Shown here piece after piece: positions 34,150-42,263 of a DNA stretch of 49,389 bases. The first letter of the stretch is position 1, and the number at the start of each line of letters is the position of its first letter. Both the position numbers and the translations under genes were made by a program. Under the pieces are notes generated by a model. The model was not told the DNA's origin. It did no database searches and was given only the letters and a program-made list of their open reading frames with translations. Origin of the DNA: Desulfococcaceae bacterium HSG9 (GTDB lineage: Bacteria; Desulfobacterota; Desulfobacteria; Desulfobacterales; JAUCGF01). Location of the stretch: the NCBI GenBank assembly GCA_030378005.1, contig JAUCGF010000112.1, positions 1 to 49,389 on the forward strand, read 5' to 3'.

Positions 34150-34626
34150 ATGTTCGCTATCGAAGATTTAAAACAGATTGTCATCCTAAATCATCTTAAC
34201 GATGAGATGTTAGCCAAACTGATTCCAATAACCGAACTGTTGCTATTTGACGACAAAGAAATCATATTTCGTCAGGGTGATAGGGCCAGGCGCTTATATA
34301 TGCTACTGCATGGGAAAGTGCTTCTTGAACAGAGGCTCTCAGATCAAATTACAGTTTCCGTTAGCGCCATCAAGCCGGGTTTCACCTTCGGATGGTCGGC
34401 GATGCTGGATGAAGACACCTTCACTTCCGATGCGATTTGCGCTGAATCGTGTAAAGCGTTTTCATTTCGCCAGGAAAAAATTAAGGCGCTTTTGGATCAA
34501 GACCACTCCCTGGGATATCTTATGAGTCAGGGTTTATTGCGCATTTTAAAAAAGCGGCTTGATACTCGCACGGGGCAGTTTGTCAAAACCATTAAACATC
34601 ATCCGGATTTATTAGACTTATTGTAG
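34150..34626 (+). CDS. Single-domain cyclic-nucleotide-binding (Crp-fold) protein
   Basis: 158 residues: one cNMP-binding beta-roll (EIIFRQGDRARRLYMLLHGKVLL ... PGFTFGWSAMLDEDTFTSDAICAE) followed by a helical C-terminus. No helix-turn-helix and no kinase domain are present, so it is neither a Crp-type regulator nor a kinase subunit. The usual R-T/S-A phosphate-binding end of the cassette is not clear, so ligand binding is uncertain. The RBS AAGGGG precedes ATG 34150, 28 bp after mrpC, which suggests co-expression and a regulatory role for the antiporter (inferred). Confidence 0.82.
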   Translation: MFAIEDLKQIVILNHLNDEMLAKLIPITELLLFDDKEIIFRQGDRARRLYMLLHGKVLLEQRLSDQITVSVSAIKPGFTFGWSAMLDEDTFTSDAICAESCKAFSFRQEKIKALLDQDHSLGYLMSQGLLRILKKRLDTRTGQFVKTIKHHPDLLDLL

Positions 34627-34661
34627 TTAGCCTCCAGGTGGTATCAAATCACCTGTAACTA
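34626..34661 (+). repeat. Imperfect hairpin upstream of the nuclease gene
   Basis: AGTTA...CCAGGTG pairs with CACCTG..TAACT across a 9-nt loop. There is no T-tract. It also carries GTTAG, matching the GTTAG at 35924-35928 at the far side of the nuclease gene, so it may mark the left boundary of an insert. Confidence 0.4.
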
Positions 34662-34680
34662 TCATAATAAAAATACATAA

Positions 34681-35835
34681 ATGAACATTTTTAAAGTATT
34701 AGCTTCTGGAAAAAAGAGTTTTCAAGAAGAAACCGCTTCAGCGATTCTTGCTTGGTTTATGAATCCTGCAATGGAGCACGGTTTAGGGTATTCATTCATT
34801 TCAAAGTTCGTAAATGACCTTGCAATATCATTAAATAATTCAGAGTTGTTTGATTTATCAAGCAAATTGACTCCGAGGTTACGAGGAGAATATGAAGATC
34901 AATTAAAACTTTGGTTTAACCTTGAATATAACGTGGATAATGCGTTTATTGATATAATTATGGGGATTGATGATTGGATTTTCGCAATAGAAAACAAAAT
35001 TTACGCAAAATCTGTTACTCAAGGCCAGTTATTAAGAGAATATGAAGGCTTAAAAAAGAAAGATCCAAATGCTAAAATCGGAATGGTGTATTTGGTTCCT
35101 GTAGAAGAAGGTTCTGAAATACTTGACGGAAAAACTGAAAAAGAATTTGAGAACCTTTCAGTCAGAGATACTGACTTTAAATCACTTGTAACATGGCAAA
35201 AAAACGACATTGAAAATGTACCCTCAATATCTGAACAAATTTATGGTATTTTGAATGATGAGCGTAAGGGAGAAATAGACCCGGTTTCTGAATATACACG
35301 TCATACACTCAAGGCATTAATGGCTTTCATATCTAATAATTTTTCCGGTTATGAATATGAACGTACCAACCAATCTTCCGGCATGAATTCTTGCACAGAA
35401 GACAAATTACCGATTACAAAATTAAAATTTAAAGACAGCGGTTATGTAGGTGTTAAGGGAGCAATAAAAGGTTTGTTAAGAATGGGGAGTGCAAATATAA
35501 AAAAACACTCTTTTCAGTACACATCTCAAGATATGTCCCAAAAAGCCGGCTGGCTGGAAATAAATCAATTTAACAAAATAACAGATTGGATTGTGTACAA
35601 GAAAATAAGTGAGATAGATTGGAGAGGACGTCTGACCTCAAACAGTCTTTATTTGATTTCTAAAGATTTTGGATTAAAAGTATTTATAGGTATTAGAGGT
35701 GGAGAAAATGCTTTGAGAAATATGAGTGCTGATGAAATTAAAAATAAAGAGTGGAATATAAGTACAGAAAAAACAAGTAAAGAATGGATTGAGGGCAACC
35801 TCTTCTGTGAAATAATTGACAGTAAAAACATATAG
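34681..35835 (+). CDS. PD-(D/E)XK nuclease-superfamily protein inserted in the mrp operon
   Basis: 384 residues. FQEETASAILAWFMNP at residues 14-29 looks like the first helix of PD-(D/E)XK domains. D91 (FIDIIMG) and E104-N-K106 (FAIENKIYAKS) then form the D...(E)xK core, with a downstream strand IGMVYLVPV. This pattern is common in PDDEXK_4-like proteins found near phage and defence genes. The C-terminal half is not recognised. The gene is clearly more AT-rich than the mrp genes around it, lacks a good RBS at ATG 34681, and separates mrpC plus the cNMP gene from mrpD. All of this speaks for horizontal insertion. Confidence 0.75.
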   Translation: MNIFKVLASGKKSFQEETASAILAWFMNPAMEHGLGYSFISKFVNDLAISLNNSELFDLSSKLTPRLRGEYEDQLKLWFNLEYNVDNAFIDIIMGIDDWIFAIENKIYAKSVTQGQLLREYEGLKKKDPNAKIGMVYLVPVEEGSEILDGKTEKEFENLSVRDTDFKSLVTWQKNDIENVPSISEQIYGILNDERKGEIDPVSEYTRHTLKALMAFISNNFSGYEYERTNQSSGMNSCTEDKLPITKLKFKDSGYVGVKGAIKGLLRMGSANIKKHSFQYTSQDMSQKAGWLEINQFNKITDWIVYKKISEIDWRGRLTSNSLYLISKDFGLKVFIGIRGGENALRNMSADEIKNKEWNISTEKTSKEWIEGNLFCEIIDSKNI

Positions 35836-35849
35836 TAATACGCCCGGCT

Positions 35850-35931
35850 ACCCAAACGCTCTACCAGACCGCGAGAACGTTGTCGCTTTTCCGAAAGATA
35901 GTGTCGCGGTTGGCGAGATTGTCGTTAGGGT
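35850..35931 (+). repeat. attC-like imperfect palindrome after the nuclease gene
   Basis: The two arms pair: ACCCAAACG (35850-35858) with CGTTAGGGT (35923-35931, one A-A mismatch), CTC with GAG, CCA with TGG, then ACCGCGA (35868-35874) with TCGCGGT (35904-35910). Unpaired bases are mostly on one side, including G35867. Outer AAC/GTT, inner stem and bulged bases are the layout of integron attC sites, but the R-box bases depart from RYYYAAC/GTTRRRY. It is a good hairpin for certain; the attC reading is inference. Confidence 0.45.
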
Positions 35932-35977
35932 GCATTATGATTACAACTTTTTTATCGGATCAGATTAAAAAGAAAAA

Positions 35978-37474
35978 ATGGTTCAGCAACTACCGGCAAT
36001 TATCCTTGTAACCCCTTTAGTTACATCGATTATTATTTTTTTTACAGGTTGGCGCTATAAACGACTGGCTTATCCCCTGACGCTGATAGCTATGTCCGTC
36101 TGTCTGCTATCTTCCGTGTTCATTTTAACCGGTGTTATCAACAACGGACAGTTGCAATACTTGCTGGGCGGGTGGCCGCCGCCTTGGGGTATCGAATATA
36201 GAGTCGATCATCTCAATGCGATCATGTTGATTTTAGTCTCATTGCTGGGTCTGCTAACAGCCACTCATGCTAAAAAGAGTATCGAGCAGGAATTGCCTGA
36301 GAGAACAACGCTTTTTTGGAGTCTTTTCATCCTGCTGATCACCGGTTTGCTGGGAATATGTATTACCGGTGATTTGTTTAATTTGTTCGTATTGCTGGAA
36401 GTGGCTTCATTATCGGGATATGCGCTGATCGCTATGGGCGAAAAAAAGGCCCTATACGCCAGCTTTCGCTATATTATTATTGGGACGATAGGCGCCAGCT
36501 TTTACCTTCTGGGTGTGGGGCATCTGTATATTGCCACGGGTTCACTGAATATGGCGGATTTGGCGCAACTGTTGCCCGAACTCTTGCATTCAAAAACGAT
36601 TCTGGTCGGATTTGCATTCATTTTGCTCGGATTATGCATCAAAATGGCGATTTTCCCGATGCACGTATGGTTGCCGGATGCTTATACTTATGCGCCGTCG
36701 GCGGTCAGCGCCGCAGTTGCACCTTTAATGACCAAGGTGATGGCTTATGTAATGATTCGAGTGATGTTCACCGTTTTTCAGCCGGAATTTTCTATTATGC
36801 TGCTGAGAGTAACCGACATCATGGTCTGGTCAGGAACATTCGCTATCCTGTTCGGTGCCGTTATGGCGCTATCGCAAAATGATTTCAAACGTATGCTCTC
36901 CTATATTATCGTTGCGGAAATCGGATATATTATCGGGGGAATCGGCGTGGCTAACGCTATCGCCCTGAAAGGTGCTATATTCCATATCGTAAACGATGCC
37001 ATGATGATGACCTGCCTGTTTTTCGTGGCCGGGCATATCATGCATCAGACCGGCGGGCATCGTATTGACGACTTCAAGGGCATGTTCAAGACCATGCCGG
37101 TCACAGCCGCTATTTTTACAGTGGGAGCTTTGGCGATTATCGGTGTGCCGCCGACATGCGGCTTTTTCAGCAAATGGTATTTACTTCTGGGCGGTATTAA
37201 AGCGCAGCAGTGGGGTTTTGTGGCGGCCCTGCTAATATGCACACTAATAAATGTCGCCCTGTTTTTCAGGGTTTTCGACAAAGGACTTTTTATCCATACG
37301 CACGGAAACGGGCCGGCTCACACTGATTTTACTGGTAAACCGCTCGCCGGTGAAGCCCCGTTGACTATGCTGATACCTGCATTTTCGCTCGCGCTTGTGA
37401 TCATTTTAGCAGGTGTTTTCAATCAATTTATTGTAAATGATGTAATCAGTTTTGCGATTCCCCTCGGATTTTAA
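35978..37474 (+). CDS. mrpD: Mrp-type antiporter subunit D (NuoM/N-like)
   Basis: 498 residues, about 14 helices. Proton-path residues are present: Glu in LFNLFVLLEVASLSGYAL, Lys in GLCIKMAIFPMHVWLPDAY and Lys in QNDFKRMLSYIIVAEIGYII. This combination and size fit MrpD-type proton-translocating subunits. It restarts the operon after the nuclease insert; the region before ATG 35978 is A-rich (AAAAGAAAAA) with no strong RBS. Transcription from the upstream mrp genes may now be interrupted. Confidence 0.9.
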   Translation: MVQQLPAIILVTPLVTSIIIFFTGWRYKRLAYPLTLIAMSVCLLSSVFILTGVINNGQLQYLLGGWPPPWGIEYRVDHLNAIMLILVSLLGLLTATHAKKSIEQELPERTTLFWSLFILLITGLLGICITGDLFNLFVLLEVASLSGYALIAMGEKKALYASFRYIIIGTIGASFYLLGVGHLYIATGSLNMADLAQLLPELLHSKTILVGFAFILLGLCIKMAIFPMHVWLPDAYTYAPSAVSAAVAPLMTKVMAYVMIRVMFTVFQPEFSIMLLRVTDIMVWSGTFAILFGAVMALSQNDFKRMLSYIIVAEIGYIIGGIGVANAIALKGAIFHIVNDAMMMTCLFFVAGHIMHQTGGHRIDDFKGMFKTMPVTAAIFTVGALAIIGVPPTCGFFSKWYLLLGGIKAQQWGFVAALLICTLINVALFFRVFDKGLFIHTHGNGPAHTDFTGKPLAGEAPLTMLIPAFSLALVIILAGVFNQFIVNDVISFAIPLGF

Positions 37475-37534
37475 TCCTGATTTTAGCCCTGATTTTAATG
37501 GGGGATTTTTAAGCAAACCGAAAAAAGGACACTG

Positions 37535-39091
37535 ATGACAGACGTGTTTTCCATAGCCTACCGGCCGATGTGGGCGATTATCTGGCCGGCTCTCACAGCC
37601 CTGTTTATTTTATGTATGGGGAAACGACCTGACATAAGAGAAAGTGGGACTTTGATGGGAAGCCTGACCCTTTGCTTCACCGTTCTGTCTATGACCCCCG
37701 TAGTGTTAAAAAACGGACCGATTCAGTTTACTTGGTTTAACCTTTTACCTGGCATTGATTTCGCCTTTCGAGTCGATGCCCTGGGACTCATTTTTGCCAC
37801 AACATCATCATGTTTATGGATTTTGGTGTCGGTTTATTCCATCGGGTACATGCGGACATTGAAAGAACACGCCCAGACGCGGTTTTACTTCTCCTTTGCC
37901 GCAGCATTATTAGGGGCCATCGGAATTGCCTTTGCCGCCAATCTGGTCACCATGTTCATCTTCTATGAAATATTAACCATCTCCACCTATCCTCTGGTGG
38001 CCCATGAAGAATCACCCGAAGCCATATCGGCCGGGCATAAATACCTGGCTTATCTGCTCGGCGGCGGAGTGTTTTTCCTTATCGCGATTTTAATGACCTA
38101 TCATTGGGCCGGGACCACGGATTTCGGTTACCAAGGTATCTTGAAACCAGCCTTGGGAGCGGCATCGCAATTCAGCCTGCAGATCGTCTTTTTCTGCTTT
38201 CTGCTCGGATTCGCCAAGGCTGCCTGGATGCCGGTTCATGCTTGGCTGCCCAGTGCCATGGTGGCTCCGACTCCGGTGAGCGCGTTACTGCATGCCGTTG
38301 CCGTGGTCAAAGCCGGTGTTTTCGGCATCATCCGTATTGTCTGTCACATCTATGGCATTGACTTGATGCAAACCCTCGGGCTCGGACTGGTGCTGGCCGT
38401 CATTGCAGCCGTCACCATCGTCGTCGCCAATTTTTACGCCATCGGCCAAAACAACTTGAAACGAATGTTGGCCTATTCCACCATCAATCAACTTTCCTTT
38501 ATCATTTTGGGTGTGGCGCTTTTAAGCCCTATGTCCGTTACCGGAGCCATACTGCATATTCCCTTTCACGGGTTTATGAAGATCACGTTATTTTTATGCG
38601 CAGGTGCGATCACGGCTATCACCGGTATTAAGACGATCAGCGAAATGAAAGGTGTCGGCCGGGTGATGCCGATCACCATGGGAGCCTTTGTTATCGGTGC
38701 TTTTGGCATGTGCGGGGCGCCTCCTCTGGCCGGATTTATCAGCAAATGGCATATTGCATTAGGGGCTGTTGAATCAGGGCAACTGTTTTTTTTACTGATT
38801 ATCTGCGCCGGTTCACTCTTGGATGTCGTTTACTTCTTCCCTGTCATTCGCACCGCTTTTTTCGCAAAAATGCCGGCGTATGAAACGCTCGATATCGACC
38901 TGGAACCCAAAATAGAGCTTTATACAGAGAAAAAACCCGTTATTGAGAACAAGCGGCCACTGTATCTGTTTATGATTGTTCCCTTGGCCGTCACCGCCAT
39001 ATTTTCCATCGTTTATTGTTTATTTCCTGACACCTTTGGCATCTACGCCTTGGCCCAGATGGCCGTGAAAAATACGTTCGGAGGTATGTAA
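37535..39091 (+). CDS. Second MrpD/NuoM-like antiporter subunit
   Basis: 518 residues, about 14 helices. Key residues: Glu in MFIFYEILTISTYPL, Lys in GFAKAAWMPVHAWLP, a second Lys in AVAVVKAGVFG and Lys in NNLKRMLAYSTINQLSF. APTPVSALLHAVAVVKAG resembles the antiporter-like part of MrpA/NuoL, so this may replace the missing MrpA N-terminal module. RBS AAGGA precedes ATG 37535. Confidence 0.88.
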   Translation: MTDVFSIAYRPMWAIIWPALTALFILCMGKRPDIRESGTLMGSLTLCFTVLSMTPVVLKNGPIQFTWFNLLPGIDFAFRVDALGLIFATTSSCLWILVSVYSIGYMRTLKEHAQTRFYFSFAAALLGAIGIAFAANLVTMFIFYEILTISTYPLVAHEESPEAISAGHKYLAYLLGGGVFFLIAILMTYHWAGTTDFGYQGILKPALGAASQFSLQIVFFCFLLGFAKAAWMPVHAWLPSAMVAPTPVSALLHAVAVVKAGVFGIIRIVCHIYGIDLMQTLGLGLVLAVIAAVTIVVANFYAIGQNNLKRMLAYSTINQLSFIILGVALLSPMSVTGAILHIPFHGFMKITLFLCAGAITAITGIKTISEMKGVGRVMPITMGAFVIGAFGMCGAPPLAGFISKWHIALGAVESGQLFFLLIICAGSLLDVVYFFPVIRTAFFAKMPAYETLDIDLEPKIELYTEKKPVIENKRPLYLFMIVPLAVTAIFSIVYCLFPDTFGIYALAQMAVKNTFGGM

Positions 39092-39094
39092 TTT

Positions 39095-39355
39095 ATGAAC
39101 TGGCTGAGAAGGTACCCCAAAAAGCTGTTCTGGCGGCTTTATTATGTCTGTTTGGCAGTGAGCCTGATCCTTGATTTTTACTGGCTGTACATGCATATTT
39201 TTCACTATCATTTTGCCTTTCAGTACATACCGCAATTTTTCGCCCTGTTGGGATTGTTCGGATGCATGATGCTGATCCTGGTCGCCAAAGGAATGGGTCT
39301 TTTTATCGTTGTTGATGAGGACTACTATCAGAAAAGAGAAGAGGGATCGAATTGA
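39095..39355 (+). CDS. Small two-helix membrane protein of the antiporter operon
   Basis: 86 residues with helices at about 13-33 (LYYVCLAVSLILDFYWLYM) and 44-66 (YIPQFFALLGLFGCMMLILVA). The RBS GGAGGT lies at 39079-39084. The stop overlaps the next gene's TTG start (TTGA), so it is coupled to its neighbour. Small proteins of this kind sit between antiporter-like genes in several anaerobic mrp-like operons; function unknown. Confidence 0.7.
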   Translation: MNWLRRYPKKLFWRLYYVCLAVSLILDFYWLYMHIFHYHFAFQYIPQFFALLGLFGCMMLILVAKGMGLFIVVDEDYYQKREEGSN

Positions 39356-41106
39356 ACTTCTGGATCCATCCCGGACTGGTCATCTGTATCGGCGGTTTTT
39401 TAATACCGTTCATCCCTTGGAAACGGATTAAACAGACATATTTTCTTGCGCTCCCCTTATGCGGGCTGGCAATCATGGCCTCAACTTCCCTGGGTGTGTT
39501 CGGAGACGTCCCGCCGTGGCCTGACGCCCTACAGAAATGGAATATGCCGTTTCTGCAATACACCCTGGATATTGTCAGAATCAACAAACTCAGCGTGTTG
39601 TTCGGATATGTCTATGTTATCGCCGCCTTTTGTATGAACATATACGCCCTGGGAGTGAAAAACGACTGGGAGCATGTCGTGGCCATGATCTATGTGGGCA
39701 GTGCTCTCGGAGCCATTTTTGCAGGCGACTTGTTCACCCTTTTCTTTTGTCTCGAAATCATGTCCTGGGCCCCGTTTTTCATCCTGTTGTTCCGCGGCAC
39801 TAAAAAATCGAAGGGGGCCGCCATTCGCTACATATTGTGGCACCACTTCAGCGGTGTTTGCCTGCTGACAGGCATTCTGATTCACACCCATCAAACGGGT
39901 TCCATAGAATTTAGCCAGATACCCTGGGGGTGGGGGGGGCAATATTTAGGCTCTAACCTCATTCTTTTGGGGTTTATTGTCAATGCGGCCACTGCGCCGT
40001 TCCATTCTTGGCTGCCCGATACTTACTCTGAGGCTTCACCCAGCGGTTCTGTTTATATGACGGCCTTTACCACCAAGACCGCCGTGTTTTGCCTGATCAC
40101 GGCCTTTGCGGGGGTTCCCCTCCTGATGTGGATGGGGGTCATTTCCGCTATGTTCGCAGTCTTCATGGCCGTTCTTGAGAATGACGGGAGGAGATTGCTC
40201 TCCTATCACATCGTCTCTCAGGTAGGCTATATGGTGGCCGGCGTCGGAATCGGAACCGAAATGGCAATCAACGGTGCTGCCGCGCACGCTTTTTGCCATA
40301 TCATATACAAAGCCCTATTGTATATGGGGGTCGGTTGCATCCTGCTGATGTCCGGTACGGCCAAGTTCGACCGCTTGGGAGGGCTATATAAGTATATGCC
40401 CATTTCTTTCTGGATGACGATGGTCGGAGCCTTTTCAATCTCCGGATTTCCCCTCTTCAGTGGATTCGTGAGTAAAACTATGACTATCGAGGCATCGGAA
40501 TTGGCCCATCTTCCGATCGTGTATTTACTGCTGGAAGGGGCTTCCATCGGCACCTTCCTGCACACTGGCCTCAAACTACCTTGGAACGTATGGCTTCAGG
40601 GTATGGATGAGCCTCCGGCCGAAATTCGTGCAAAATTAAAGGATTCCGCCTTCAATACGCCGGTTCATATGTTAATCGCAATGGGTGTTTTAGCCTTTCT
40701 GTGCCTCTCCATCGGCCTTCGCCCGAATATCCTGTATGATCTGCTTCCTTATCCGGTCGAGTTCGTGCCTTACACCGTGACGCGCGTATTTTCCATCACG
40801 CAAATGTTTATTTTTTCATTTTTAGGATTCTGGTTGTTGCGAAAATGGCTGGGAGGGCATCCGACTTTTGTCCTTGACACGGATTGGCTAGTGCGGATGC
40901 CGGGCAGAATGATGATCGGCTTTTGCAAAGGCCCGCTACTGGCTTTCGGCGCATCCCTGGACCGGCGGATCATACAATTTAGCGGTTCCTTTATACGCAA
41001 AATAAAAGATCCTGATATCGAAATGTACTTGACACCCAAGACAATCGGACTCGGTGTCGTAATTTCCCTTATCCTCTTTTCCGCCTTTTTGGTTTTTAGA
41101 ATATAA
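39352..41106 (+). CDS. Third NuoL/M/MrpD-like subunit, lacking the usual helix-7 Lys
   Basis: 584 residues, about 15 helices. Start TTG 39352 is supported by AGAGGG and by the TTGA overlap. The helix-5 Glu is present (LFTLFFCLEIMSWAPF). In the next motif, where the other two subunits have K before A/S-x-x-P-x-H-x-WLPD, this one reads GFIVNAATAPFHSWLPD, so the Lys is Asn. A Lys in AFTTKTAVF and an Arg in ENDGRRLLSYHIV remain. I recall a subfamily of such subunits with NAA in this place, so it is probably a standing variant rather than a recent mutation. Last gene of the operon. Confidence 0.85.
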   Translation: MNFWIHPGLVICIGGFLIPFIPWKRIKQTYFLALPLCGLAIMASTSLGVFGDVPPWPDALQKWNMPFLQYTLDIVRINKLSVLFGYVYVIAAFCMNIYALGVKNDWEHVVAMIYVGSALGAIFAGDLFTLFFCLEIMSWAPFFILLFRGTKKSKGAAIRYILWHHFSGVCLLTGILIHTHQTGSIEFSQIPWGWGGQYLGSNLILLGFIVNAATAPFHSWLPDTYSEASPSGSVYMTAFTTKTAVFCLITAFAGVPLLMWMGVISAMFAVFMAVLENDGRRLLSYHIVSQVGYMVAGVGIGTEMAINGAAAHAFCHIIYKALLYMGVGCILLMSGTAKFDRLGGLYKYMPISFWMTMVGAFSISGFPLFSGFVSKTMTIEASELAHLPIVYLLLEGASIGTFLHTGLKLPWNVWLQGMDEPPAEIRAKLKDSAFNTPVHMLIAMGVLAFLCLSIGLRPNILYDLLPYPVEFVPYTVTRVFSITQMFIFSFLGFWLLRKWLGGHPTFVLDTDWLVRMPGRMMIGFCKGPLLAFGASLDRRIIQFSGSFIRKIKDPDIEMYLTPKTIGLGVVISLILFSAFLVFRI

Positions 41107-41317
41107 TTTATCTAAATTATCGTTGCAGAGACTTGGATAAATCGAACAATGTTAGATGAATTATCCGTGAAACCGCATTATCAAAAAAATTTAAAGACGG
41201 CCTGTTCGCATCTTTCTCATTTTGCCTTTAGCGGTCGGATACGGTCTAACCGCTGATGGCCGACCCGGTAGTCTGAAGTAGAAAGTCAATACTCACGGAC
41301 CGATTTTTTCTTCACCA

Positions 41318-41923
41318 GTGATCACTGCTGAAGGCGTCATTCTTGTCGGCAGTGACGATGGGCATTTGTATGCCGTCGGTTCAGACGGAAACATCCGATG
41401 GAAATATGAAACCGGATTCTGGGTACGGTCAACACCGTCAGTCGGGAAGGACGGAACGATCTATGTCGGATGCCAAGCTCATCATCTATACGCCATCAAC
41501 CCGGATCATACTCTCAAATGGAAATTCAGGGCAATAGGTAAGCAGCCTATTGTTTCATCACCGTGCATAGATACTGAAGGCACGCTTTATTTCGGCTGCT
41601 ACGACAACTATCTTTATGCGGTCCGCAAAGATGGCAGTTTAAAATGGCGCTTTAAAACTGAGTACAAGATTTCTTCCACACCGGCAGTAAGCAAGGATTC
41701 TACGATCTATGCAGGCAGTTGGGATGGCCATCTGTATGCCATAGCACCAGATGGAAAACAAATGTGGGCCTTTAAAACGGATTCCTGGATTCAATCATCT
41801 CCCGCAATAGGCTGGGATGGCACTGTGTTTATCGGCAGTTGGGACCACTGCTTATATGCCGTCAACGGCAACGGCACCCTGAAGTGGCATTATCGAAAAA
41901 ATTCTATAATTTCAGATAGTTAG
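41318..41923 (+). pseudogene. PQQ-type beta-propeller fragment
   Basis: About 201 residues made of five ~40-residue blades with the pattern (T/A)-x-(Y/L)-x-G-(S/C)-x-D-x-(H/Y)-LYAI-x-PDG-x-(L/M)-KW-x-F-x-T-x-x-x-(I/V)-x-SSPA. The frame is open upstream to a TAG at 41279-41281 and already encodes blade sequence there (GPIFSSPVIT) before any start codon. No signal peptide remains. The natural 5' end has been lost, and the C-terminus ends against a transposase fragment. Related full-length proteins are exported sensors or dehydrogenase-like propellers. Confidence 0.75.
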
Positions 41924-42097
41924 CTACACAGTTAGCCTTTCCATCATAGAGCTTCGGACGGCCTCTGCCTTTTCTTGGCGGCCCTGTATACAGATACCGC
42001 AAATCGGCATCTTTCCTCAGCCTACAGATCAGGCGCGGTTCTATCTGTTCTGCAATGCCGTCAACATACTTTTCTATGGCTTGTCTTCCAAAAAACT
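41904..42097 (-). pseudogene. DDE transposase fragment (IS4-like)
   Basis: The minus-strand frame encodes RLICRLRKDADLRYLYTG, then GRGRPKLYDGKA, ending at TAG 41904-41906. RLRKDADL-YLYTG-x(n)-GRGRPK-YDGK is a familiar segment in the middle of IS4-type DDE transposases. Both ends of the gene are missing. It lies between the PQQ fragment and brxL. Confidence 0.7.
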
Positions 42098-42263
42098 GAT
42101 CGCATTATCAGAAAAGGGGATTAAAACGGATTTGGAACCGTTGCCGCGATATTTAAACACACTCAAATAGCGAAAATAAAACCCTTGCAAATACTTGCGC
42201 GAGATAGCTTCCCACCGATTAAGATTATGATTAAGAAATGGAAAAGTTGTTTCCTCCCCGCTT

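Noticed and set aside
41150..41257. 35-codon plus-strand ORF (MLDELSVKPHYQKN...) before the PQQ fragment
   Set aside because: No RBS and no recognisable similarity; it sits in remnant DNA.
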